Positions 1 to 5,309 of a stretch of DNA of 6,204 nt are shown here, piece by piece (position 1 is the stretch's first letter; each line of letters starts with the position of its first letter). Source of the stretch: an uncultured bacterium. GTDB lineage: Bacteria > Patescibacteriota > Minisyncoccia > Phycocordibacterales > UBA9973. The DNA lies in assembly GCA_903869975.1 (NCBI GenBank), contig CAIQBF010000053.1, positions 1-6,204 on the forward strand. The letters are read 5' to 3'. The position numbers and the translations under genes are program-made. The notes beneath the pieces are model-generated. The model was not told the origin of the DNA. It did no database searches and was given only the letters and a program-made list of their open reading frames with translations.

Positions 1-801
1 GTGTATCCAAATGCGGGGGCACTCTTGCCGTTCAATCGCATCATTGCGTATTACGGCAATTTCTATTCAAAGAAAATGGGCGTACTCGGAGAGTATCCGG
101 AAAAAGAAATGCTCGCCAAACTCGCTGCTGAGGTCAAAACATGGGAGGCTGCGGATCCCGCGACTCCGGTGATTCCAGCAATTCATTACATTGCCGTAAC
201 CGCACAAAAAAGCGCGGGAGCTGACGGCAAGTATCGCTTGCGCATGCCTGACAGCCACGTTCAGCAGGCTATCGATATCGCTCGCAAGATCGATGGTATC
301 GCATTTATCGATATTCAGATCGCAAAAAGCACGGTACAGGAAGAGCTTCCACATTTTGAGGAATTCCTCAAACAGCCTGATGTGCACCTCGGCTTGGATC
401 CTGAATTTTCCATGAAAAACGGAGAGAAGCCTGGTTCCGTAATTGGAACAATGAATGCCGCTGACATAAATTTTGCTGCCAACTACCTCGCGAAACTCGT
501 TAGAGAGAATAACTTGCCACCTAAAATTCTCGTAGTACACCGATTTACGGGGAAAATGCTCACCGGCTATCGCGACATTAAACCGTTACCTGAGGTTCAG
601 ATTGTCGTGAATATGGATGGCTGGGGTTTTGGTGCTAAAAAAATAAATACATATCGTGCTGTCGTGACCCCAGAGCCAATTCAATTTACGGGATTCAAAC
701 TTTTTTACAAAAACGATCTCCTTCCTCCAAGCAAGCGATTACTCACACCAAAAGAAGTTATCGATCTTACGCCATCACCAATGTACATCCAGTACCAGTA
801 G
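1..801 (+). CDS. Conserved putative TIM-barrel-like protein, probably 5'-truncated
   Basis: The frame is open from the first base (a GTG) to TAG at 799-801, so the true start, and any signal peptide or lipobox, is probably upstream of the window; 266 residues are visible. The pattern is alternating strand and helix, with polar or acidic residues at predicted strand ends: YYG at 17-19, IHY at 61-63, FIDIQ at 102-106, LDPEF at 132-136, VVH at 178-180 and NMDGWG at 204-209. That layout suggests an (alpha/beta)8 barrel with a carboxylate-rich pocket, as in glycoside-hydrolase-like enzymes. I recall similar uncharacterised proteins, often annotated as lipoproteins or hypothetical, in Actinobacteria and CPR bacteria; that is memory, not a search. 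Substrate and reaction are unknown. It ends 32 bp before the S41 protease gene, which has its own -10, so co-transcription is possible but not required. Confidence 0.75.
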   Translation: MYPNAGALLPFNRIIAYYGNFYSKKMGVLGEYPEKEMLAKLAAEVKTWEAADPATPVIPAIHYIAVTAQKSAGADGKYRLRMPDSHVQQAIDIARKIDGIAFIDIQIAKSTVQEELPHFEEFLKQPDVHLGLDPEFSMKNGEKPGSVIGTMNAADINFAANYLAKLVRENNLPPKILVVHRFTGKMLTGYRDIKPLPEVQIVVNMDGWGFGAKKINTYRAVVTPEPIQFTGFKLFYKNDLLPPSKRLLTPKEVIDLTPSPMYIQYQ

Positions 802-812
802 GCGTGATTACT

Positions 813-821
813 TGATATACT
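813..821 (+). promoter_or_regulatory. Extended -10 promoter of the S41 protease gene
   Basis: TGATATACT at 813-821 matches the extended -10 pattern TGnTATAAT with one mismatch in the hexamer. It ends 12 bases before the ATG at 834, so the transcript should start about 5 bases before the start codon. No convincing -35 is seen at the usual distance; an extended -10 can work without one. Confidence 0.5.
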
Positions 822-833
822 GAAAGCAATTCT

Positions 834-2063
834 ATGACCATGCAAAAACATACGCGAAAAATTTTATTTGTATCAGGAGCGCTTGTGTTCACTGCCGTTG
901 TTTTTGTGGGTGGAGTCTATCTTGGATTCACTCAGCGGTCATATGTATCTCGTATCACCGGTATCGAAAACAGTTCAGCTCCTGCAGAAATTAGCGCTGA
1001 TTTTGAGCCGTTTTGGAAAGTTTGGGGCATCATTGATCGGAAGTATCCCGGGGCGGATGCTGTCTCGGCGCAAGATCGAGTGTATGGCGCGATCAAGGGT
1101 CTTGTGGACTCTATCGGAGACCCGTATTCAGTCTACTTCCCACCAGTAGATTCAAAAGAATTTCAAGACATCATAGCCGGTAGCTTTGAAGGTATTGGCA
1201 TGGAAGTCGGGTTGAAGGATCGAGTTCTGACTGTCATAGCTCCACTCAAAAAAACTCCTGCTGAAAAGGCGGGGATCAAAGCGGGTGATAAGATCCTTGA
1301 GATCGATGGCACTTCGACAGATGACATGACCGTTGAAAAAGCAGTGAGCCTCATTCGCGGACCGAAGGGGACTGCTGTTAAACTTATCATCTATCGTGAA
1401 GGCGACAGCAAACCACACGAGATCTCGGTAGTACGTGAGGTTATCGAAACTCCGACACTTGATGAAGTACTGCGTCCTGATGGTGTGTATGCCATCTCCC
1501 TCTATAGTTTCAACGCATCTTCCGATATTCTCATGCAGAATGCTCTCCAGAATTTCGCAGCAAGCGGCGCAACGAAACTTGTCCTTGATCTGCGTGGTAA
1601 TCCAGGTGGATATTTGGATTCAGCGGTGAATATCGCCGGATTTTTCCTCCCCGAAGGCGATGTTGTTGTAACGGAAGATTTTGGTAAAAATGGCTCTCCT
1701 CGCGCATATCGAAGCAAAGGATACAATCTACTCGACCTTAAGAATACTACGATAGCGGTACTCGTCGACAAGGGTTCAGCTTCAGCATCAGAGATCCTTG
1801 CAGGTGCTTTAAGCGAACACGGGGTGGCGGTACTCATCGGAGAGACCACGTACGGAAAAGGCTCAGTTCAGGAGGTTGTCGACGTCACCGATACGACCAC
1901 TCTCAAGCTCACTGTTGCAAAATGGCTCACGCCGAATGGTGTTTCCATCTCGCTCAAAGGCCTGACTCCAAGTATTCCAGTCACTGTTTCGGCCGCAGAC
2001 GTCACCAGCAAGGTAGACCCGGTACTTAATCGCGCGCTTGAATACTTCAAGACGGGAAAATGA
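834..2063 (+). CDS. S41 family carboxyl-terminal processing peptidase (CtpA/Prc-like) with PDZ domain
   Basis: This is a serine protease that degrades or trims envelope proteins from their C-termini outside the cytoplasmic membrane. Its 409 residues hold an N-terminal membrane anchor (about 9-32), an N-terminal helical segment (about 55-110), a PDZ domain (about 115-200, with the loop around FEGIGMEV at 118-125 and repeated AGIKAGDKI-type sequence at 146-154), and the S41 catalytic core. The core shows LDLRGNPGG at 251-259, GSASASE at 314-320 and YGKGSVQ at 340-346. The expected catalytic triad is Ser317, Lys342 and Gln346; the 25- and 4-residue spacings match CtpB-type enzymes. Length is normal for the family. 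ATG 834 is chosen; ATG 840 is two codons in and equally possible. The Shine-Dalgarno signal is weak (GAAAG at 822-826). The gene ends with TGA, and the rplI promoter overlaps that stop. Confidence 0.96.
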   Translation: MTMQKHTRKILFVSGALVFTAVVFVGGVYLGFTQRSYVSRITGIENSSAPAEISADFEPFWKVWGIIDRKYPGADAVSAQDRVYGAIKGLVDSIGDPYSVYFPPVDSKEFQDIIAGSFEGIGMEVGLKDRVLTVIAPLKKTPAEKAGIKAGDKILEIDGTSTDDMTVEKAVSLIRGPKGTAVKLIIYREGDSKPHEISVVREVIETPTLDEVLRPDGVYAISLYSFNASSDILMQNALQNFAASGATKLVLDLRGNPGGYLDSAVNIAGFFLPEGDVVVTEDFGKNGSPRAYRSKGYNLLDLKNTTIAVLVDKGSASASEILAGALSEHGVAVLIGETTYGKGSVQEVVDVTDTTTLKLTVAKWLTPNGVSISLKGLTPSIPVTVSAADVTSKVDPVLNRALEYFKTGK

Positions 2064-2086
2064 CAATTTTAGCTCTATGCTATAAG
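2060..2086 (+). promoter_or_regulatory. rplI promoter (-35 ATGACA, extended -10 TGCTATAAG)
   Basis: ATGACA at 2060-2065 matches TTGACA in five of six positions. The extended -10 TGCTATAAG lies at 2078-2086, giving a 15-bp spacer, which is short but tolerable with an extended -10. The -10 ends 8 bases before the ATG at 2095, so the predicted start site is at or within about a base or two of the start codon: effectively leaderless. It overlaps the stop codon of the protease gene. Confidence 0.6.
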
Positions 2087-2094
2087 ATAGAGGC

Positions 2095-2538
2095 ATGAAG
2101 GTCATATTCATCAAAAAAGTCCCAAAAGTAGGCAATATCAACGATATCAAGGATCAGCCAGATGGCTACGTCCGTAATTTCCTTGTTCCCAAGGGCTACG
2201 CTGTCATAGCAACACCTGAGGCTATCAAGAAACTCGAACGTTCACAGAATGAAATCAAAGTAGGCAGGGAAGTACAGACAGATCTCTTCAAGAAGAACCT
2301 CCGTTCAGTCAGTGGCGTAGGAGTCACTATTGTCGCCAAGACCAACGACCAAGGAAGTCTTTTTAAGGCTATCCACGCCAAAGACATCGCTGAGGCACTC
2401 AAGAAACAGCACCAGATCATCATTGCCGAGGAATTCATAAAGCTCGCCGAGCCCATCAAGCACAACGGTAGTTTTACCGTAAGCGTTGAAGCTCTCGGAC
2501 TCAAGGAAGAGATCACTGTCGAAGTTACAACAGCATAA
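2095..2538 (+). CDS. rplI: 50S ribosomal protein L9
   Basis: L9 is a two-domain protein of the large ribosomal subunit that binds 23S rRNA near the L1 stalk base and helps keep reading frame. The 147 residues match the usual length of about 148-150. The N-terminal domain begins MKVIFIKKVPKVG and carries the family signature around residues 14-38 (IKD, DGYVRNFL, VPKGYA); a charged connecting helix covers about 40-75; the C-terminal domain with GSLFKAIHAKDIAEAL lies around 87-102. The start is fixed by the conserved N-terminus and by a -10 box just 8 bases upstream that leaves no room for a Shine-Dalgarno sequence. In many bacteria rplI sits with rpsF, ssb and rpsR; here it stands alone under its own promoter and terminator. 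Confidence 0.97.
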   Translation: MKVIFIKKVPKVGNINDIKDQPDGYVRNFLVPKGYAVIATPEAIKKLERSQNEIKVGREVQTDLFKKNLRSVSGVGVTIVAKTNDQGSLFKAIHAKDIAEALKKQHQIIIAEEFIKLAEPIKHNGSFTVSVEALGLKEEITVEVTTA

Positions 2539-2548
2539 AAATCACATC

Positions 2549-2581
2549 AAAAAAACGCTCCCATACGGGAGCGTTTTTTTT
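2549..2581. terminator. Bidirectional rho-independent terminator between rplI and rpmA
   Basis: CGCTCCC (2556-2562) pairs perfectly with GGGAGCG (2567-2573) around the 4-base loop ATAC. The stem is flanked by a run of seven A (2549-2555) and eight T (2574-2581), so it reads as a GC stem plus U-tract on both strands. It lies 10 bases after the rplI stop and 12 bases beyond the rpmA stop, so it probably ends both convergent transcripts. Confidence 0.92.
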
Positions 2582-2593
2582 GATTCACGAGAA

Positions 2594-2866
2594 CTAGTCT
2601 ACGTGTACGATCTTGCGAACTGTCTTGGTTCCGTCGTAGTTCGTCTTGCGCTTGTCGCCGAATTTGACTACACCGTCTTTGAGAGCAAAGAGCGTGTGGT
2701 CGACAGCAACCTTGACGTTGCGTCCAGCCATGATGACTGTGCCGCGCTGACGGACGATGATTGAGCCTACCTGCGCCTTTTCACCGGCGTAGAGCTTCGT
2801 TCCGAGATATTTTGGATTTGAGTCCTTTAGGTTTCTGGCGGTACCTCCCGCTTTACGATGTGCCAT
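2594..2866 (-). CDS. rpmA: 50S ribosomal protein L27
   Basis: L27 is a large-subunit protein whose basic N-terminal tail reaches the peptidyl transferase centre and helps position tRNA. The 90 residues begin MAHRKAGG, the mature-type tail, so there is no cleavable N-terminal extension like that of Firmicutes L27. The core motifs are GSIIVRQRGT (34-43) and DHTLFALKDGVVKF (56-69). The ATG at 2866 is fixed by this conserved N-terminus; a weak GAGA element lies 11-14 bases upstream. The usual partner rplU (L21) is not adjacent: rpmA is a single-gene unit, divergent from the membrane protein at 2906 and convergent with rplI. Confidence 0.97.
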   Translation of the reverse strand: MAHRKAGGTARNLKDSNPKYLGTKLYAGEKAQVGSIIVRQRGTVIMAGRNVKVAVDHTLFALKDGVVKFGDKRKTNYDGTKTVRKIVHVD

Positions 2867-2886
2867 ATGGTTATTTTCTCGTTACT

Positions 2887-2892
2887 ACTATA
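2887..2892 (-). promoter_or_regulatory. Candidate rpmA -10 box (TATAGT)
   Basis: On the - strand TATAGT (2892 down to 2887) matches TATAAT in five of six positions and would start transcription about 13 bases before the rpmA ATG. It shares two bases with the -10 of the divergent gene. No -35 is convincing. A second candidate, TATACT at 2914-2909, would give a longer leader of about 35 bases. Confidence 0.4.
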
Positions 2893-2896
2893 TAAT
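2891..2896 (+). promoter_or_regulatory. -10 box (TATAAT) of the 2906 membrane-protein gene
   Basis: A perfect TATAAT ends 9 bases before the ATG at 2906, predicting a start site within about 2 bases of the start codon. The -35 region is poor. This element excludes the in-frame upstream ATG at 2858, which would lie inside divergent rpmA and upstream of the promoter. Confidence 0.55.
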
Positions 2897-2905
2897 TACG
2901 TACAA

Positions 2906-3355
2906 ATGAGTATACATACTATTGCTGATAAAATCAAGGGCTGGGCAGGGGAACGCCGTCAGATCCTTATTTTTATAGCTCTTTTGGTGGGAGCATCAAG
3001 CCTGTCGTTTTATCTCGGGTACGTTGCCCGAGCAGAAGGGCACAAAGAGCCCTTGGTGGCCATCAACTGCCCAGCAAATGCATATATGGACTCACTCGCG
3101 CTTTCGACACCGAAGGCAGGCACCAGCAAGACTTCCGGGATATCCATCAACCCGTCCGCAGTAGCAGGGGCCTCGGTGATCGGGTCACAGAATCAAGCCA
3201 CGAGCGGAGCCTACGTAGCCTCCAAAAACGGCAAGAAATACTATCCAATCGATTGTGCCGGAGCCAAGCGCATCAAAGACGAGAACAAAGTCTTTTTCGC
3301 CACGCCAGCCGCCGCAACCGCTGCAGGGTACTCATTAGGAGCTGGATGTAAATAG
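2906..3355 (+). CDS. Membrane-anchored protein with Ada-like C-terminal module
   Basis: This small protein has 149 residues. Residues 1-18 form a basic cytoplasmic tail, 19-41 a transmembrane segment, 42-100 a low-complexity Ala/Ser/Gly/Thr-rich linker, and 101-149 a compact C-terminal module. The module runs YVASKNGKKYY (103-113), then Cys117, then AKRIKDENKVFF (120-131), AAGY (139-142) and Cys148. The order resembles the N-terminal metal-binding domain of Ada (Cys, then NVxFF, then AAG, then Cys), but only two of the four zinc-binding cysteines have counterparts. Similar tail modules are, from memory, frequent in CPR proteins. The anchor and linker place the module outside the membrane. Function is unknown; ligand or metal binding is a guess. 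The start at 2906 is chosen because of the TATAAT at 2891-2896. Confidence 0.82.
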   Translation: MSIHTIADKIKGWAGERRQILIFIALLVGASSLSFYLGYVARAEGHKEPLVAINCPANAYMDSLALSTPKAGTSKTSGISINPSAVAGASVIGSQNQATSGAYVASKNGKKYYPIDCAGAKRIKDENKVFFATPAAATAAGYSLGAGCK

Positions 3356-3472
3356 AATGATCGCACATTGTGCGTGCTTAACAAGCCGTTGTGTTTGAAC
3401 GTTGAAGGCAAAGGGGATTTATATATGGTAACGTCGCACAATATATCTTTTACGACAATAAACTAGGTATAC
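3356..3472. other. Intergenic gap between convergent genes with a short hairpin
   Basis: This 117-bp gap separates the stops of the Ada-like gene (+) and the Nudix-fold gene (-). CGCAC (3362-3366) pairs with GTGCG (3370-3374) around ATT, seven bases after the + strand stop. It could be a weak end-of-transcript hairpin, but there is no proper T-run on the + side and only a loose T-rich stretch on the - side. CGCACAA recurs at 3435-3441 and could pair with 3369-3375 instead. I see no gene or RNA family here. Confidence 0.3.
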
Positions 3473-4126
3473 CTAAGCACGGTAGAGATCGGCCGGTAGT
3501 AACTCCTTGATTTCTGCAGCGTACAGATAGGCACCAAAAAGAACGACGAGTATTACGAGTATCTCTATAAAATATCGAACACGTCGACGTATACGGATAT
3601 CACCAAGAATTTTTCCTCCAACTGGAGTTGCGCTGAACGCTTTAAAAATTTCTTGCATGAACAATTTGTTTGCAGAATACCAGCCGGCTTTTTTTGATTG
3701 ACCAGATGTCCATGTTGCCCCATGCGCGAGTTCCCCGCCTCGAAATTCACACGAGTAGTAGAGTACGTAGCTTGTTGGGTACGGATATGGCCATAGTAGT
3801 GGCTTGGGTCCGTTGATCGTCGTTTCTTTGTACGCTACGAGGGTTGGAGTACCGATAAGGATGCCCGTTTGTTCAAGTACGCGCTCGGTGAGGGCATCTT
3901 CGATGCGGAGGCCCGTGGGGATGTCTCCGCCGGGAATATCGAATAAGGGGACTGACGACTTCCCTTCTTTTAGATCCGCTTGCAGAAACTTGCCTCGTTT
4001 TACGACAATACCGTACACCGCAGCGGCAAGTGCTGCTTGTGGTCGTTCGTCGGACAAATATGTCTCGACTATATGATTGGCCGGAAGTCCGTTGACCTTG
4101 GTTTGCGTCAAGAAAATCTTTTTCAT
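3473..4126 (-). CDS. Nudix-fold protein with degenerate Nudix box and C-terminal membrane helix
   Basis: Nudix enzymes hydrolyse nucleoside-diphosphate-linked compounds using the box Gx5Ex7REUxEExGU. This 217-residue protein has the surrounding fold features (AAVYGIVVKRGKFL at 35-48, IPGG at 64-67), but the box at 67-89 is altered. The first Glu is Leu73, the RE pair reads Glu81-Arg82, and the EE pair reads Glu85-Gln86; Gly67, Gly88 and Glu85 remain. Normal metal-dependent catalysis is therefore doubtful, and a binding or sensing role is possible. A basic stretch (178-184, RIRRRVR) precedes one transmembrane helix (about 186-206) and a short tail; the positive-inside rule puts the Nudix domain in the cytoplasm. 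The start MKKIFLTQ at 4126 is one base after the PAP2 stop codon. A longer frame reaching 4195 would overlap PAP2 by 68 bases and is rejected. It is surely co-transcribed with PAP2. Confidence 0.8.
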   Translation of the reverse strand: MKKIFLTQTKVNGLPANHIVETYLSDERPQAALAAAVYGIVVKRGKFLQADLKEGKSSVPLFDIPGGDIPTGLRIEDALTERVLEQTGILIGTPTLVAYKETTINGPKPLLWPYPYPTSYVLYYSCEFRGGELAHGATWTSGQSKKAGWYSANKLFMQEIFKAFSATPVGGKILGDIRIRRRVRYFIEILVILVVLFGAYLYAAEIKELLPADLYRA

Positions 4127-4127
4127 A

Positions 4128-4790
4128 CTATTTTTTCTCTGCGAGATATTTTTGTCGAAAACGAGCACCGACTGTAAACCCAATGATCGTGCCAAGAATA
4201 GCTCCAGCTATAAAATCACTGAACCAGTGGATCGTCGTCGATATGCCGAGGCCTATGTATGCGGCATAAAATATCGCGATACCTTTAACCATCTTATTGT
4301 TAGGATACAAAGCAACCAGCGCCATACTCATGGCAAAAGCGACGCTTGTATGTGACGACGGCCATCCGTTGAATGCGCCACCGCGATAGAATCCGAAACG
4401 AAATAGCTCGCTCGTGTCAACGAGAACGTCCACCCCGTGAGGTAGTCCAACACGTCCAGTGAATACCTTATACGACGAGGAAACCAAGAGCCCGAGCGTT
4501 CCTGCCTGAATCATGGCATTCGCTGCGTACTTAAGGTGGGCATTTTTTTTGATTTTCGCACGAGCATGCATCCAAAGCGGAACAATTACCGGTACAAGAA
4601 AGCCTACACCTGCAGCCGAAAAACCAATGACTTGAATAATGGAATTTCTTGTCGCGAGATAGTACTCCCAGTCAAAGCCGGAAAGCACCAAAAGCGCTGT
4701 TGATGCTAGCATAATCCCCTGCCACACAAGGTTTTTACCTCGATAGAAGCCCGCGATATTTTCCCCTACGCCATACAAAAAGCCGTTCAT
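4128..4790 (-). CDS. PAP2-superfamily membrane phosphatase
   Basis: PAP2 proteins dephosphorylate lipid phosphates or pyrophosphates (for example undecaprenyl pyrophosphate) at the membrane. The 220 residues carry about six hydrophobic helices (roughly 22-38, 51-74, 90-106, 148-162, 166-183, 190-208). Motif C2 is intact: WPSSHTS at 143-149, with His147. Motif C3 keeps His188 and Asp192 (IHWFSD), but Gly182 stands where the usual Arg of SRx5Hx3D falls. Motif C1 reads KVFTGRVGLP (108-117): Lys108 is present, but the second Arg of the Kx6RP pattern is Gly115. It is therefore a diverged member, and substrate and activity are uncertain. The ATG at 4790 is supported by a TATACT box six bases upstream. 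The next gene, the Nudix-fold protein, starts one base after the stop, so the two probably act on the same lipid or envelope process. Confidence 0.88.
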   Translation of the reverse strand: MNGFLYGVGENIAGFYRGKNLVWQGIMLASTALLVLSGFDWEYYLATRNSIIQVIGFSAAGVGFLVPVIVPLWMHARAKIKKNAHLKYAANAMIQAGTLGLLVSSSYKVFTGRVGLPHGVDVLVDTSELFRFGFYRGGAFNGWPSSHTSVAFAMSMALVALYPNNKMVKGIAIFYAAYIGLGISTTIHWFSDFIAGAILGTIIGFTVGARFRQKYLAEKK

Positions 4791-4796
4791 TGCGTC

Positions 4797-4825
4797 AGTA
4801 TATACTATGTCCCTCTACTTGCCGA
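4797..4825 (-). promoter_or_regulatory. Promoter of the PAP2-Nudix pair
   Basis: On the - strand, TCGGCA (4825-4820, four of six matches to TTGACA) and TATACT (4802-4797) are separated by a 17-bp spacer. The -10 ends six bases before the ATG at 4790, so the predicted start site coincides with the start codon. The -35 lies inside the 3' end of the EVE gene. Confidence 0.5.
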
Positions 4826-5282
4826 GCATCTCCGTAATGTGCTTAAAATGTTTCCCTGATACCGGTTGAACCGAGAGCCTCGAGCCAGTTTTCCGAACCT
4901 CCATACCTTCGAGTTCACAGTCACGCTTGATATCGCCAAGACTGACCGGTATTTTGGATTTGCGAACAAATGCCATATCTACGCATGCCCATATCGGAGC
5001 ATCGTCGCGAGATTTTGGATCATAATGCATATCCTTAGGATCGAATTGGGTTTCGTCGCTGTGTGCCGAGCTTGCGACACGAGCAACACCATAGATCCCA
5101 CTGGGATTTTCTGATGTCCCAAGAGAATGATAGAACAGTACAAGGTCTCCGATACGCATGTCGTCGCGCATGAAATTGCGAGCTTGGTAGTTACGGATAC
5201 CTGTCCACGATGTGCGTTTGTCGCGCTTTAGATCGTCGATCGAATAGCATTCTCCTTCAGATTTGATGAGCCAATACTGCAT
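4815..5282 (-). CDS. EVE domain-containing protein
   Basis: EVE domains are PUA-like folds related to YTH, and several bind modified bases in DNA or RNA. This 155-residue protein is a single, full-length EVE domain of the thymocyte-nuclear-protein-1 type. It starts MQYWLIKSEGE and has SIDDL (14-18), WTGIRNYQARNFMRD (26-40), GDLVLFYHS (45-53), GIYGVARV (62-69), DPKSRDDAPIW (88-98) and SRLSVQPV (134-141). It ends 24 bases before the PAP2 gene and starts 27 bases after the peptidase stop, with its own extended -10. No restriction or McrB-like partner is nearby, so a housekeeping role in recognising modified nucleotides is more likely than defence. The exact ligand is unknown. Confidence 0.93.
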   Translation of the reverse strand: MQYWLIKSEGECYSIDDLKRDKRTSWTGIRNYQARNFMRDDMRIGDLVLFYHSLGTSENPSGIYGVARVASSAHSDETQFDPKDMHYDPKSRDDAPIWACVDMAFVRKSKIPVSLGDIKRDCELEGMEVRKTGSRLSVQPVSGKHFKHITEMLGK

Positions 5283-5292
5283 GGTATGACTG

Positions 5293-5301
5293 AGTATACC
5301 A
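5293..5301 (-). promoter_or_regulatory. Extended -10 promoter of the EVE gene
   Basis: On the - strand TGGTATACT (5301-5293) is a good extended -10. It ends 10 bases before the ATG at 5282, giving a predicted leader of about 3 bases. The -35 region is weak. It lies in the 27-bp gap after the peptidase stop, so EVE can be transcribed independently. Confidence 0.5.
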
Positions 5302-5309
5302 CTAGACAG

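Noticed and set aside
868..2516. Several long open frames opposite or out of frame with the S41 and rplI genes
   Set aside because: They have no recognisable motifs and lie wholly inside well-conserved genes, so they are shadows of the real coding frames.
2858..2905. Longer N-terminus for the Ada-like membrane protein (ATG at 2858)
   Set aside because: It would overlap the start of rpmA and include the TATAAT promoter; ATG 2906 sits 9 bases after that -10 and gives a normal anchor protein.
3357..3398. Tiny reading frame after the Ada-like gene
   Set aside because: Only 13 codons, no ribosome binding site, and it overlaps the hairpin; nothing supports translation.
3464..3475. Perfect 12-base palindrome TAGGTATACCTA at the Nudix-fold gene stop
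   Set aside because: About one such palindrome is expected by chance in this length, and it overlaps a stop codon far from any promoter.
3448..4010. 13-base direct repeat TTTTACGACAATA at 3448-3460 and 3998-4010
   Set aside because: One copy is coding sequence of the Nudix-fold gene and one is intergenic; a single 13-base match is not surprising in a 6-kb window.
4127..4195. Longer N-terminus for the Nudix-fold protein, overlapping PAP2
   Set aside because: The extra 23 residues are read from the conserved PAP2 3' end in another frame; MKKIFLTQ at 4126 is the natural start one base after the PAP2 stop.
5283..5300. Imperfect inverted repeat GGTAT-N8-ATACC over the EVE start region
   Set aside because: The arms are only 5 bp and include the -10 box itself, so the symmetry is explained by the TATAC-like core.
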